NCBI GenBank assembly: GCA_014193115.1
Contig: BJHQ01000003.1
Location: forward strand, 66,768-130,767
From: Planctomycetota bacterium
Lineage (GTDB): Bacteria; Planctomycetota; UBA11346
DNA: 64,000 nt
Direction: 5' to 3'
Shown here: positions 45,824 to 54,130 of the stretch, piece by piece
Position numbering within the stretch: position 1 is the stretch's first letter
How the letters are laid out: each line of letters begins with the position of its first letter
The notes under the pieces: model-generated
What the model saw: only the letters and a program-made list of their open reading frames with translations
What the model was told of the DNA's origin: nothing
Database searches by the model: none
Position numbers and translations under genes: made by a program

Positions 45824-45930
45824 GTTCCGTTTCCCTGTTCCGTTCGCATCGCTCGGGAGTCCGGGTGGCCGATGTTGAGCACATACCGGTCCCGGACCGA
45901 CCGCGTTGCCGTCAAAGCCCCCGGCGTTGC
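45820..45930 (-). pseudogene. Remnant of a seventh array copy
   Basis: In-frame translation of this stretch, on the side nearest aroB, reads FLAATPGALTATRSVRDRYV then LNIGHP. The LAATP...YVLNIG(H)P pattern matches the membrane segment LAATPVVLVLYVLGVGP of the array, with hydrophobics replaced by Arg/Thr. The ending with YAPVVWL is missing. The frame stops at the usual ATGA junction with copy F. Best read as a decayed copy whose start has been lost next to aroB. Confidence 0.5.
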
Positions 45931-45955
45931 CGCCAGGAATGAGCTGGGGCCTGCC

Positions 45956-47059
45956 TCACGAAGCGATCCCGGAGCCGAATGCCGCGATGACCTGATCCGC
46001 TGGCGGACTGGATACCAACTCCACCTGACCGGCTCGCCGCGGCAGGATGAACCGGGTGGCACCATGGCGGACCTTTTTGTCGAGGGCGCAATGCGCGGCC
46101 AGGCGCGCAGCCTCGGCGGCGGGATCGGCCGACTGGTGGCGTTGCGGCAATCCCAGCCGGCGGAGCAGGCCGGCCAGGCGATCAGGCAGACCCGGATCGT
46201 CGAGCAACCCGAGTCGGTGGGACAGGTTGGCAGCCATGCCCATGCCGATCGCCACCGCCTCGCCGTGCAGATACACCCGATACTTGGTTTCCCGTTCCAA
46301 GGCATGACCAAACGTGTGGCCATAATTCAGTTCGGCGCGCACGCCCTGCTCGAACTCGTCCTCGGCCACGTACCAAGCTTTGATCCGGCAGCTTTCGGCC
46401 ACGGCGTGGGCGACGGCGACGGGGTCCCGGGCAGCCAGCGCCGCGGCGTTGGCCTCCTGCCAGGCGAGGAACTCCGCCGAGCGGATCACGCCGTATTTCA
46501 CGACCTCGGCGAAGCCGGAGCGGTATTCGCGGTCATCCATGGTGGCGACCACGGTGGGATCGATCACCACGATCCGCGGCTGGCAGAAGGCGCCCACCAG
46601 GTTCTTGCCGGCGGCGCTGTTGACCCCGGTCTTGCCGCCGACGCTGGAATCGACCATCGCGAGCAGGCTGGTCGGCACCTGGACGAAAGCGATTCCGCGC
46701 ATCCAACACGATGCGACGAAACCGGTGAGATCGCCGGAGACGCCGCCGCCGAGGCCGATCACCGCGCCGCTGCGGTCGATGCGGTGCCGCGCGCAGGCCT
46801 GCCACAGGGCATCGGCGGTGGCCAGGGTCTTGGACGGCTCGCCGGCCGGGAAGGTCTCGATCACCGCGTCGAGTCCTGCTGTCGTCAAAGCGGCCAGCAG
46901 CCGTTGCCCGTGCAGTTTGGCCACCGTGGCATCGGCGATGACCAGCACCCGGCCGCCATCGAGCCGTGGCGCGATCAAAGCGCCGGCCTGATCGAGGGCA
47001 CCGGCGGCGATATGGATCGGGTAGCTGCGCGCTCCCAGGGAAACCTCGACGACCGGCAT
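45956..47059 (-). CDS. aroB: 3-dehydroquinate synthase
   Basis: 367 residues, normal for the family. Motifs: ETFPAGEPSKTLATADALWQ, GLGGGVSGDLTGFVASCWMRG (NAD-binding and active site region), QVPTSLLAMVDSSVGGKTGVN, FAEVVKYGVI, and LNYGHTFGHALE with the zinc-binding His. It converts DAHP to 3-dehydroquinate in the shikimate pathway. It is followed by the small membrane-protein array on the same strand, probably without functional link. Confidence 0.95.
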   Translation of the reverse strand: MPVVEVSLGARSYPIHIAAGALDQAGALIAPRLDGGRVLVIADATVAKLHGQRLLAALTTAGLDAVIETFPAGEPSKTLATADALWQACARHRIDRSGAVIGLGGGVSGDLTGFVASCWMRGIAFVQVPTSLLAMVDSSVGGKTGVNSAAGKNLVGAFCQPRIVVIDPTVVATMDDREYRSGFAEVVKYGVIRSAEFLAWQEANAAALAARDPVAVAHAVAESCRIKAWYVAEDEFEQGVRAELNYGHTFGHALERETKYRVYLHGEAVAIGMGMAANLSHRLGLLDDPGLPDRLAGLLRRLGLPQRHQSADPAAEAARLAAHCALDKKVRHGATRFILPRRAGQVELVSSPPADQVIAAFGSGIAS

Positions 47060-47107
47060 GGCGCCATGCTGCGGATGAACGCCGCGACACCAGCCGCAGC
47101 CGGGACC

Positions 47108-47179
47108 GCGGGCGTCCCGCCCGCCGGCTCAATAAAAACAGATGAACTCCAAGAAAAGCCCGGCGGGCGGGACGCCTGC
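47108..47179. repeat. Inverted repeat GCGGGCGTCCCGCCCGCCGG
   Basis: Arms 47108-47127 and 47160-47179 are inverse copies with one mismatch, separated by an A-rich loop of about 32 nt. Lies between aroB and the polytopic membrane protein gene. Another family of dispersed palindromes in this genome. Confidence 0.75.
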
Positions 47180-47189
47180 GCTCCCGAGT

Positions 47190-48062
47190 TCAATACCGGC
47201 CGTCGCTTGGCGGCGGCTGGCCGAACAAGGCGACCCACACGATCGCGGCGATGGCGAAGCTGGCCGCTCCGCCCAAGGCCAGGAGGCCGCCCAGCCAGGT
47301 TCCTGTCAGCAGTGGGATCCGGCCGAGCAGCAAGCCGAGCGGCGTCACCGCGAGCAGCAGCAATGCCGGAACCGGCAACGGCGGATCATTGAGCATGCGC
47401 TGGATCAGCAGGATCTGCCCTGCAATCAGGACGACCGCACCAAGCGCGGCGGCGGCCAGCACCGGTTCGGCGGAGCGCCACCACGCGAGCGCCGCGGCGC
47501 CGAGGGAGGCACCGAGCAGCAGCAGCAGGCTTCCAGTCGGCAGCACGCCGTTGAGCACGCAGCAGGCGACGGTGGCCAGGGCGACGCCGACCCCAGTCAG
47601 GTGGCCGACCACACCGGGAACTGCACTGCCGCCAGCCAGAGCGAATTTGATTGCGGCAAGATGGACCACGCCCCAGCCGAGCGCCTGGGTCCAGAACACC
47701 TCGGTCGCCAGCGAGCAATTGCTCGACAGCGCGGCAAAAATCACCGTGTCCGCGGCCAAAACCGCCGCCGCGAAGAGGACGGCTCCACCAAGCCGGCTGA
47801 GCCAGCCATCGGCCATCGCCAGCATGGCTAGCGGGATCGCCGCTGCCGGCACCAGGAACAGTGGCCAGTGCTGGAGGAAGCGCGGCGGCAGGCCGGGCCA
47901 TCCGACCAACAGGAGCAATCCCACCGCATAGGCGAAAGCGATGCTCAACACCACGCCGCTGCCGGCCCAGGCGGCAGGAAGCAGTCGGGACAGCGCCGCG
48001 CCCACCGCCGCCAGGACGGCAGGCACGGCGAGACCTATCACCAGGTCGGTCAGCGGGGGCAT
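47190..48062 (-). CDS. Polytopic membrane protein of unknown function
   Basis: 290 residues, about nine hydrophobic segments starting MPPLTDLVIGLAVPAVLAAV, very rich in Ala, Leu and Gly. Few charged residues; the tail is QPPPSDGRY. No transporter signature that I recognise. Same strand as its neighbours but separated by repeat elements on both sides, so it is likely transcribed alone. Homologues are probably restricted to relatives of this organism; that is a guess. Confidence 0.7.
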   Translation of the reverse strand: MPPLTDLVIGLAVPAVLAAVGAALSRLLPAAWAGSGVVLSIAFAYAVGLLLLVGWPGLPPRFLQHWPLFLVPAAAIPLAMLAMADGWLSRLGGAVLFAAAVLAADTVIFAALSSNCSLATEVFWTQALGWGVVHLAAIKFALAGGSAVPGVVGHLTGVGVALATVACCVLNGVLPTGSLLLLLGASLGAAALAWWRSAEPVLAAAALGAVVLIAGQILLIQRMLNDPPLPVPALLLLAVTPLGLLLGRIPLLTGTWLGGLLALGGAASFAIAAIVWVALFGQPPPSDGRY

Positions 48063-48171
48063 GGCGATCCTCGCGGTGGTTCTCCGCGCGTGGCGAAGGC
48101 CCGGCGGCAGATCGATCGGTGGTCGACCGGCAGCCGGGGTCGCCAGTCACAGAGATTTGGACGACGCAGGT

Positions 48172-48258
48172 GAACCGCCAAGTCGCCAAAGCGCCAAGTG
48201 GCGGAAGGTCCGACCAGCGGAGCCCCGTCCGGTGTTTCCTTGGCGCTGTGGCGGTTCA
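48172..48258. repeat. MITE-like element with CGCCAAG arms
   Basis: Left arm GAACCGCCAAGTCGCCAAAG (48172-48199) and right arm CCTTGGCGCTGTGGCGGTTCA (48238-48258). The shortest complete copy in the window (87 bp), located between yceI and the polytopic membrane protein gene. Confidence 0.75.
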
Positions 48259-48280
48259 TCTGTTGTTTGCGGTCAAACCG

Positions 48281-48844
48281 TCACTTGCGGACGGCCTCGA
48301 TGCCGAAGGTCACCGACACCTTGTCGCCGATGCCGTCAGGCATGTAGCTCACGCCGAAGTCCTTGCGCGAGAGGTCGAACACGGTCTCGAAGCCGACGCG
48401 GAATCCGCCCCACGGGTCCTTGCCTTCACCGATCTTCACGACCTTGACGGTCAAGGGCTTGGTCACGCCCTTGAGGGTGATGTCGCCGCTGACTTCAAAG
48501 GTTCCGGCAGGCTCCACGGCCTTCCAGCTCTTCGACACGAAGGTCAGGTCGGGGAACTGTTTGACGTCGAAGAAATCCGGTCCGCGCAGGTGCTGGTCGC
48601 GCTTCTCCACCGCCGTGTCGATGCTCTCGGTCTTGATCGTCACGGTCACGGCCTTCGCAGCGTCGCTGGCGTCCCAGGTGACCACGCCGTCGATCTTGGT
48701 GAACCGGCCATAGGTGTTGCTGACGCCGAGGTGCTGGACCTTGAACTGCGCGCTGGAGTGGCTGGCGTCGATCGCGTAGGTGTCGGCCGCGGACAGCGGC
48801 ACGGCGACGGCGGCGAGGAGGGTGAGGGTGCGGATGGGGGTCAT
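48281..48844 (-). CDS. YceI-family exported lipid-binding-like protein
   Basis: 187 residues from ATG at 48844, with signal peptide MTPIRTLTLLAAVAVPLSAAD. YceI lipocalin-like barrel: YAIDASHSSAQFKVQHLGVS, RFTKIDGVVTWD, RDQHLRGPDFFDVKQFPDLT, SGDITLKGVTKPLTVKV, DFGVSYMPDGIGDKVSV. The family binds isoprenoid-type lipids in the periplasm. The gene overlaps marR by ATGA, so the MarR protein probably regulates it. Length and motifs are normal. Confidence 0.93.
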   Translation of the reverse strand: MTPIRTLTLLAAVAVPLSAADTYAIDASHSSAQFKVQHLGVSNTYGRFTKIDGVVTWDASDAAKAVTVTIKTESIDTAVEKRDQHLRGPDFFDVKQFPDLTFVSKSWKAVEPAGTFEVSGDITLKGVTKPLTVKVVKIGEGKDPWGGFRVGFETVFDLSRKDFGVSYMPDGIGDKVSVTFGIEAVRK

Positions 48845-49374
48845 GGTTGCTCCGGGTTGGGTTCGGGAGGGGTGAGATGGCTGCGGATGTCTTCGAGCAG
48901 CGCGATCAGTTGGGCCAGCCGATCGGGGCCAAGATGCGCCAGCTGCCGCCGGTGCAAGTCGTCGAGCGGAACTTCCAGCGCCGTGCACAGTGCCCGGCCG
49001 GCCTCGGTCAGGCGGGCCACCACCACCCGGCGATCGGTGGCGGAGCGGTCGCGCACCACCAGTTCACGTTGCTCCAGGCGGTCGAGCAGGCGGGTGACAT
49101 CCGGGTCGTGGACCACCAGGCGCGCAGCGATCTCGCCGCAGGTCCGGCCCTGTTCGCCAGCGCCGCGCAGGATGCGCAGGACATTATACGCCGCCTCGGT
49201 CAGGGCCTGGGGTTTGAGCAGTTCATGGACGCCGCGGCGCAGGGCTTCGGAGGTGCGCACCAGATTGAGCGACGCTTCGACCTCAATGGAGGCGAATGGT
49301 TTGCCCTGGCGAATCTCATTTTGCAGCCGTCCGGACACGGGCGCCTGAATAGTCGTTGAAACGTCTATGGTCAA
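48841..49374 (-). CDS. MarR-family transcriptional regulator
   Basis: 177 residues with a TTG start at 49374 (alternative GTG at 49338). Winged helix-turn-helix typical of MarR: LTEAAYNVLRILRGAGEQGR, TCGEIAARLVVHDPDVTRLL, DRLEQRELVVRDRSATDRRV and the wing VVVARLTEAGRAL. C-terminal dimerisation helix is Pro-rich at the end. Cotranscribed with yceI (ATGA overlap), a pairing seen in other bacteria. Upstream sequence TTGAAACGTCTATGGTCAA could be an operator half-site pair, but it overlaps the start and is weak. Confidence 0.88.
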   Translation of the reverse strand: MTIDVSTTIQAPVSGRLQNEIRQGKPFASIEVEASLNLVRTSEALRRGVHELLKPQALTEAAYNVLRILRGAGEQGRTCGEIAARLVVHDPDVTRLLDRLEQRELVVRDRSATDRRVVVARLTEAGRALCTALEVPLDDLHRRQLAHLGPDRLAQLIALLEDIRSHLTPPEPNPEQP

Positions 49375-49404
49375 GCGGCGTTGATTGCAGCGCTCTACAG
49401 CCCG

Positions 49405-51039
49405 TTAGGCGGCGCTGGCGTGCGGAGCGCTGCGCCGCTCCCGCGCCTGGTCGCCATAGACCGTGGCCAGCAGCTCGATCGCTGTTGCCGGCTCAGGCAG
49501 GCCGCTGCGGTCCACGTCAGCTTTATCGCCGAGCGCCACCCGCAGGATCTCGCCGGCCAGGCGTTCGAGCTGGGCGAGGTTGCGGATCAACCGGGCATCG
49601 AAGGCCGCGTCATCGAGCGGGTCCTGCAATTCGCGGTTGAGCTGGTGCATCGCTGGGATGCCGGGGATGTCGACGAACGGGATCGCGATCCGCGGCCTGG
49701 CCTGATACCAGTCGCGGAACAGGCGCTGGACCGCGCGGTTGAGCTCGCCGCAGCGGTTCAGGCGGTCGCGGTGGCGGGCGAAGGCGGCCAGGTCGGTGAG
49801 CCGGCCATGGAAGAAATACGCCGCGGGAACCGTCCAATAATAGGCGAAATCCCAGATCACCTTGGCCGCCATGACTTGGCCGTTGCCCCACATCGGCATC
49901 TGGCCTTCGTAGAGGTTCAGGTGGTTCTCGAACAAGGTGAAATAGATGTGGTTGTAGCCAGCCACGCGCAGGCCGAGGCCGCCTTCGCCCGCCGTGTCGC
50001 GGCGGATCAGGTCGGCGACGATGGTATTGCCCATCGCAATGTAGTCGCTGCCCGGCGAATAGAACGGATCGAGGAAGGCTCCGGCCTCGCCGACCAGGGC
50101 CCAGCGGTCGGCGCTGTAGACCTGCTTGCAGTGGTAGCTGAAATGCTTGTAGCCGAGGAAATCCTGAAGCTGGCCGTCGAGACCGGCGAGCTTCTCCCGG
50201 CATTGCGGTTCGTGCTTCGCCAACCATTCCAGGGATTTCTCATAACTGCTCATGGTCGCGAAAGGATGGACCGTGTCGTCGGCGACGATGCCGACGCTGG
50301 TGCTGCCCGAACCGAGTGGGATCAGCCACACCCAATAGCCTTCGCCCATCAGGTGGACGGTGCTCAGCCACCGGCTGCGGGAACCGTTGCGCGCCTGCCA
50401 GGCGGCATCGTCGCTCCAGGCGTCGATGCCGATCCGGGTGGAATAGCGCCACCACACCGAATTGGCCTTGTGGCCGTGGTCTTTTTGCAGGCCGAGCTTG
50501 CGCTTCAGGATCGCGGCCCGGCCGGCGGCATCGACCACCCAGCGGCAGGTGGCGGAGCCGACCTGGCCGTCGGCGGTCTTCCACGCCACCTGATGGCGGG
50601 CCGCGCCGGCGCCGAGGTCGACGGCGCCGACCACGACGCCATGGCGGAAGTCAGCGCCCAGGGCGATGGCGCGATCACCGAGGAAATTCTCAAGCCGGCC
50701 GCGGTCGAGCTGGTAGCTGCGCGACTGAAAGAAGACATTGCCGCCGAGCTCGGTGCGCTGGGCGATGTCGTTCTTCGACTCGTCGAAGAAATAGCGCAGC
50801 CCGAGCTTGGGCAGGTGGCCGCTGTCGATGTGGTCCTTCAGGCCAAGCACGTTGGCGAAGTAATGGGCGCCGATCTCCACCGACGATTCGCCAACCTTGT
50901 GGGCCGCCTCGGGCAGCGGATGGGATTTCTTCTCCAGTACCAGGATGGTCAGCGCGGGCTGTTGCTGGCGCAGATGGATGGCCAAGGTCAATCCGGCCAG
51001 GCCGCCGCCGAGGATCACGACATCGAAGGTCTCAGGCAT
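49405..51039 (-). CDS. FAD-dependent oxidoreductase, flavin-dependent halogenase-like
   Basis: 544 residues. N-terminal dinucleotide fold VVILGGGLAGLTLAIHL (7-23), then HKVGESSVEIGAHYF resembling the VGES(T) element of tryptophan halogenases and geranylgeranyl reductase-type enzymes. The segment GEGYWVWLIPLG carries WxWxIP, the signature of flavin-dependent halogenases, although some non-halogenating relatives share it. A later ALVGEAGAFLDPFYSPGSDY is the FAD-binding GD-like motif. No secondary-metabolite genes sit nearby. It lies between zur and marR on the same strand. Halogenation is plausible, but hydroxylase or reductase activity is not excluded. Confidence 0.82.
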   Translation of the reverse strand: MPETFDVVILGGGLAGLTLAIHLRQQQPALTILVLEKKSHPLPEAAHKVGESSVEIGAHYFANVLGLKDHIDSGHLPKLGLRYFFDESKNDIAQRTELGGNVFFQSRSYQLDRGRLENFLGDRAIALGADFRHGVVVGAVDLGAGAARHQVAWKTADGQVGSATCRWVVDAAGRAAILKRKLGLQKDHGHKANSVWWRYSTRIGIDAWSDDAAWQARNGSRSRWLSTVHLMGEGYWVWLIPLGSGSTSVGIVADDTVHPFATMSSYEKSLEWLAKHEPQCREKLAGLDGQLQDFLGYKHFSYHCKQVYSADRWALVGEAGAFLDPFYSPGSDYIAMGNTIVADLIRRDTAGEGGLGLRVAGYNHIYFTLFENHLNLYEGQMPMWGNGQVMAAKVIWDFAYYWTVPAAYFFHGRLTDLAAFARHRDRLNRCGELNRAVQRLFRDWYQARPRIAIPFVDIPGIPAMHQLNRELQDPLDDAAFDARLIRNLAQLERLAGEILRVALGDKADVDRSGLPEPATAIELLATVYGDQARERRSAPHASAA

Positions 51040-51120
51040 GGCCGGGCATGCTGGAAATCATCGGCCATCGTGCCAGGGCTCGACGAGAGGAGCCGTTACA
51101 CGCGTGCGACCGGCGCATCG

Positions 51121-51160
51121 CTAGCGCCGCCGCCGCTTTGCTAGCGCCGCCGCCGCTTCG
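51121..51160. repeat. 20-bp tandem duplication at the zur 3' end
   Basis: CTAGCGCCGCCGCCGCTTTG (51121-51140) is followed by CTAGCGCCGCCGCCGCTTCG (51141-51160), differing at one base. The second unit carries the zur stop codon and its Arg-rich last codons; the first is the extra copy beyond the stop. Local slippage. Confidence 0.8.
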
Positions 51161-51533
51161 CTCCGGCCGAACAATCCGCGCAGTCTCCATAGAGCAGGAT
51201 CTCGTGGCTGGCGACGCTGAATCCGGCCGGCGCCAGGGCCTCGACTCCGGCGACGCAGCCGTCGACCTCGAACACCCGGCTGCACCGCCGGCAATGGAAA
51301 TGATGGTGGTGCCCATGCCCGGCGGCTTCATAGCGCACGGTCGATCCGGGTAGCTCGACCGCCACGATTTCGCCGGATCCAGCAAGGTCCTTCAGGGCGC
51401 GATAGACCGTGGCGATGCCCAGTCCGGGAACCGCGGGCACGGCAGCATCGAGGATCTCCTGGGGCGCCAGCGGCCGACCGGCGGCGACGATGGCGGCGCG
51501 GATGGCCTCGCGCTGGCGGGTGCGGCGTTCCAT
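51141..51533 (-). CDS. Fur/Zur-family metalloregulator
   Basis: 130 residues. Winged helix MERRTRQREAIRAAIVAAGR, LGIATVYRALKDLAGSGEIV; metal-binding segment HGHHHHFHCRRCSRVFEVDG with a CxxC pair, and a second CxxC (CADCS) near the end, as in structural zinc sites of Fur proteins. The tail is AKRRRR. It is divergent from znuA with a 74-bp gap, which indicates zinc regulation and makes Zur the most likely identity, though Fur or Mur cannot be excluded from sequence alone. Confidence 0.88.
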   Translation of the reverse strand: MERRTRQREAIRAAIVAAGRPLAPQEILDAAVPAVPGLGIATVYRALKDLAGSGEIVAVELPGSTVRYEAAGHGHHHHFHCRRCSRVFEVDGCVAGVEALAPAGFSVASHEILLYGDCADCSAGAKRRRR

Positions 51534-51583
51534 GGTGGCGATCGTCGGGCCGGGGCGCCCACGGCAACGACTTGCACCGCGAG

Positions 51584-51599
51584 TGATTTCGCATTATCA
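51584..51599. promoter_or_regulatory. Candidate Zur/Fur operator between zur and znuA
   Basis: TGATTTCGCATTATCA: an imperfect dyad with TGAT/ATCA ends, in the AT-richest part of the zur-znuA gap and 8 nt before the znuA ATG. The opposite strand reads TGATAATGCGAAATCA, resembling the GATAAT unit of Fur-family boxes. Position suits repression of znuA. Confidence 0.4.
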
Positions 51600-51607
51600 A
51601 CAGAGCC

Positions 51608-52534
51608 ATGACCTGGGTGCAATCCATCTGCCTGTGCTGGCTGGCATGCGCGGCCATTTCCGCTGAACCGGCCGGCCCGTCGGCGGCGTCGCCAGCCCGG
51701 ACCCGCCCATTGCAGGTGGTGTGCGGCAACGCGGTGGTCTGGGATATCGCCCGTCAGATCGGCGGCGACCGCATCCGCGCCACCAGCCTGGTCCCGCCGG
51801 GCGCCGATCCGCACCAGTTCCAGCCCACCGCCGCCGAGGCCAAAGCCTTGGCTGGCGCTGATCTGGTGGTGCTCAATGGCCTGGGGTTCGAAGGCTGGTT
51901 CGAGCCCCTGGCCAGGGAATCGAGCTACCGCGGCCGAGTCGTCGTGGCCAGCGCCGGGTGCGTGGCGCGCCAGCTGGCAGCAGCCCACGGCCATGACCAC
52001 GGCCACGATCACGCCCACGACGATCCCCATGCCTGGATGGACCTCGCCAACGGCCAGCGCTACGCCGAGAACATCCGCGATGCGCTGATCGCCGCCGATC
52101 CCGCCGGCACCGCCGATTACCGGGCCTGGGGCGATGCCTGCGCGGCGTCGCTGCGCACACTGAACAACTGGGTGAAATTGCAGATCGCCCTGATCCCACC
52201 CGAGCGCCGGGTGCTGGTCACCAACCACGACGCCTGCGGCCACTTCGCCGCGGCCTACGGCTTCACCATCAAGGCCCCAGTCACCGCCCTGGAGGACGCC
52301 CAGCCGTCCGCCAAGGAACTCGCTGCCCTGGTCGCATGGATCCGCGACCAGCGGGTGCCCGCGGTTTTCCTTGAACACGCCAAGAATCCGCAGCTGGTCC
52401 TGCGCCTGGCTGAAGAGGCCGGGGTGCGCAACGGCGGCGAATTGTTCCTCGATACCATTCCCGCCGAAGGTCCGTCGAGCTACCAAGGCATGTTCCTGCT
52501 CAATGTCCGGCGGATCGTGGGCGCGCTACAATGA
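51608..52534 (+). CDS. znuA: Zinc ABC transporter substrate-binding protein
   Basis: 308 residues with signal peptide MTWVQSICLCWLACAAISAE. Cluster 9 solute-binding protein: ATSLVPPGADPHQFQPTAAE (first His ligand), the His/Asp-rich loop HGHDHGHDHAHDDPHAWMDL typical of zinc-specific ZnuA, TNHDACGHFAAAYGF, and FLEHAKNPQLVLRLAEEAGV. Captures zinc in the periplasm for ZnuBC. First gene after the candidate Zur operator. Manganese is less likely given the His-rich loop. Confidence 0.92.
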   Translation: MTWVQSICLCWLACAAISAEPAGPSAASPARTRPLQVVCGNAVVWDIARQIGGDRIRATSLVPPGADPHQFQPTAAEAKALAGADLVVLNGLGFEGWFEPLARESSYRGRVVVASAGCVARQLAAAHGHDHGHDHAHDDPHAWMDLANGQRYAENIRDALIAADPAGTADYRAWGDACAASLRTLNNWVKLQIALIPPERRVLVTNHDACGHFAAAYGFTIKAPVTALEDAQPSAKELAALVAWIRDQRVPAVFLEHAKNPQLVLRLAEEAGVRNGGELFLDTIPAEGPSSYQGMFLLNVRRIVGALQ

Positions 52535-52565
52535 ACCGCTGCTGGCTGCGTCGGGCTTCAAAGGC

Positions 52566-53156
52566 GTGAGCGGTCCCGAGGACCACGTCGGCACCGACCA
52601 CGGCCGAGCTGGCGCTCGGCGCTCCCAGGACGACCACGGCCGAGCTGGCGCACGGCACGTCCATGACGACCACCACCACCATGCCGGCCACGATCACGCC
52701 GGCCGCAGGCTTCCGGCGGGTCCGGCCGGTCTGGGATTCCCGGCGGGAGCGCTGCGCCGGATCCTGGCCGCGGCCGGTTTCGCGGCGGGGGGCGTTCTGC
52801 TGGCGTGGACGGTGGAACGTCCGGATGCACGGGCCGCGCCTGGCGCCGCGCTGCCGCAGGCGTCATCCGCACCTCGCATCGCGACCTTGACTTGCGAGAC
52901 CACCAGCCCGGCGCAATGGAGGATCACTCTGGGTGGAACGCCGATCACGCCGACCGATTCCACGCCCCAGCGCTGGATCGGTCAGCTGCCGCTGCCGGTC
53001 GGGCGGATCTCGGAAATCCTGATCGAGGCCGACGCCGCTGGCGCGACCAACGGCCCGCGGGCGCTGCGCCTGCGCCTGGCCGGCGACGGCCCGCCGGTCG
53101 AGCGGGTGGTCTGGGGCGATGGCGACCTGGTGGAATCCGTGCGGGTCGGACCATGA
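52566..53156 (+). CDS. His-rich membrane-anchored protein in the znu cluster
   Basis: 196 residues if the GTG at 52566 is used, 31 nt after znuA. N-terminal segment contains HDDHHHHAGHDHAG; part of this coding DNA (52596-52651) is a repeated 20-bp unit of the GGCGCTC repeat family. One membrane helix follows (ALRRILAAAGFAAGGVLLAW, about 62-81), then an exported beta-rich domain of about 110 residues (IATLTCETTSPAQWRITLGG, RISEILIEADAAG). No family recognised. The His cluster suggests zinc handling between ZnuA and the transporter. Start is uncertain. Confidence 0.65.
   Translation: MSGPEDHVGTDHGRAGARRSQDDHGRAGARHVHDDHHHHAGHDHAGRRLPAGPAGLGFPAGALRRILAAAGFAAGGVLLAWTVERPDARAAPGAALPQASSAPRIATLTCETTSPAQWRITLGGTPITPTDSTPQRWIGQLPLPVGRISEILIEADAAGATNGPRALRLRLAGDGPPVERVVWGDGDLVESVRVGP
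52596..52651. repeat. 20-bp direct repeat of the GGCGCTCGG family
   Basis: GACCACGGCCGAGCTGGCGC occurs at 52596-52615 and again at 52632-52651. The first copy continues into GGCGCTCGGCGCTCCCAG, the same core as the hairpin at 40344-40385. It lies within the coding frame of the His-rich membrane protein. Confidence 0.7.
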
Positions 53157-53173
53157 ATCGCAACCAGGCCGAT

Positions 53174-53361
53174 GAACCGCCAAGGCGCCAAGACGCCGCG
53201 GAATTTCTGGCTGAAGAACATGTGGCCGCGGAATGTCGGGCTGCGGAATCTTGGAAGAATCGCCCCGCTGGCTGGAATACCGTTGGAAGGAATGCCCGCT
53301 GGGTGCGGATCGAACGTCCGCCAACCGTCCAGCCCGTGCCGCCATGGCGTCTTGGCGGTTC
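53174..53361. repeat. Long MITE-like element with CGCCAAG arms
   Basis: Left arm GAACCGCCAAGGCGCCAAGA (53174-53200) and right arm TGGCGTCTTGGCGGTTCC at 53345-53362. The interior is about 145 bp with repeated GCGGAAT/GGAAT motifs. It separates the His-rich protein gene from znuC. Confidence 0.75.
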
Positions 53362-53415
53362 CCTAACGACGACATTCAGAACGGACGATTCCGACCGCCG
53401 CGGGAACCGGCGGCA

Positions 53416-54126
53416 ATGACCCTGGCCATCACCGATCTGACCGTGCGCTATGGCGCCCGGACCGCTCTCGACCGGATCACCTGCACCCTGCCGACATCAG
53501 GGTTCGTCGGCCTGCTCGGCCCCAACGGCAGCGGGAAGAGCACGTTGCTCCGCGCCATCCTGGATTGGCAGGCGCCAGCCAGCGGTTCGGTCCGGCTCGA
53601 TGGCCGGGCGGTGGCCGACCAGCGCGCCCGGTTCGCCTATCTGCCGCAACGCGATGGCCTCGACCTGGATTTCCCCGCCACCGTCGAACTGGTGGTGCAG
53701 CTCGGCCGGTTTCCCCGGCTGGGGTGGTGGCGGGGATTCTCCGCCAGCGACCACGCTGCGGTGGAGACCGCCCTCGATGAACTCGGCCTGACCGGGCTGC
53801 GCCGCCGGCCGCTGGCCGAGCTGTCCGGCGGCCAGCGTCAGCGGGTGCTGCTCGCCCGGGCCCAGGCCCAGGGCGCTGACGTCGTGCTGCTCGACGAGCC
53901 CCTGACCGGACTCGACGCGACTTCCCGGGCCGACCTGCTCGACCGTCTGGCGGAGTGGGGCGAGAAGGGCCGGCTGGTGCTGGCGGTGCTCCACGACCTC
54001 GATGCGGTCCGATCACATTGTTCCCAGGCGCTGCTCCTCGACACCCGGCTGGTCGCGGCCGGTCCGCCCGTCGAGGTCTGCTCCGCCGCCCGGCTGACCG
54101 AAGCCTATGGCAGGGCGGTCGCATGA
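53416..54126 (+). CDS. znuC: Zinc ABC transporter ATP-binding protein
   Basis: 236 residues from MTLAITDLTVRYGAR (53416); an upstream in-frame ATG runs through repeat DNA and is rejected. Walker A GLLGPNGSGKSTLL (33-46), Q-loop YLPQRDGLDLDFP, signature LAELSGGQRQRVLLA, Walker B DVVLLDEPLTGLD, and the switch His in VLHDLDAV. It powers ZnuB. The stop overlaps a repeat that separates it from znuB. The YLPQR...DFPATVELVVQLGR pattern is usual for manganese/zinc family ATPases. Confidence 0.93.
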   Translation: MTLAITDLTVRYGARTALDRITCTLPTSGFVGLLGPNGSGKSTLLRAILDWQAPASGSVRLDGRAVADQRARFAYLPQRDGLDLDFPATVELVVQLGRFPRLGWWRGFSASDHAAVETALDELGLTGLRRRPLAELSGGQRQRVLLARAQAQGADVVLLDEPLTGLDATSRADLLDRLAEWGEKGRLVLAVLHDLDAVRSHCSQALLLDTRLVAAGPPVEVCSAARLTEAYGRAVA

Positions 54127-54130
54127 ACCC

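Noticed and set aside
45638..47392. 584-codon plus-strand frame opposite aroB and array copy F
   Set aside because: Runs over aroB, which is unmistakable on the minus strand.
49340..49374. MarR operator TTGA...TCAA at the marR start
   Set aside because: Only 4-bp arms and overlapping the coding start; not distinguishable from chance.
49381..51144. 587-codon plus-strand frame opposite the FAD enzyme
   Set aside because: No motif, biased composition; the minus strand has a complete flavoprotein.
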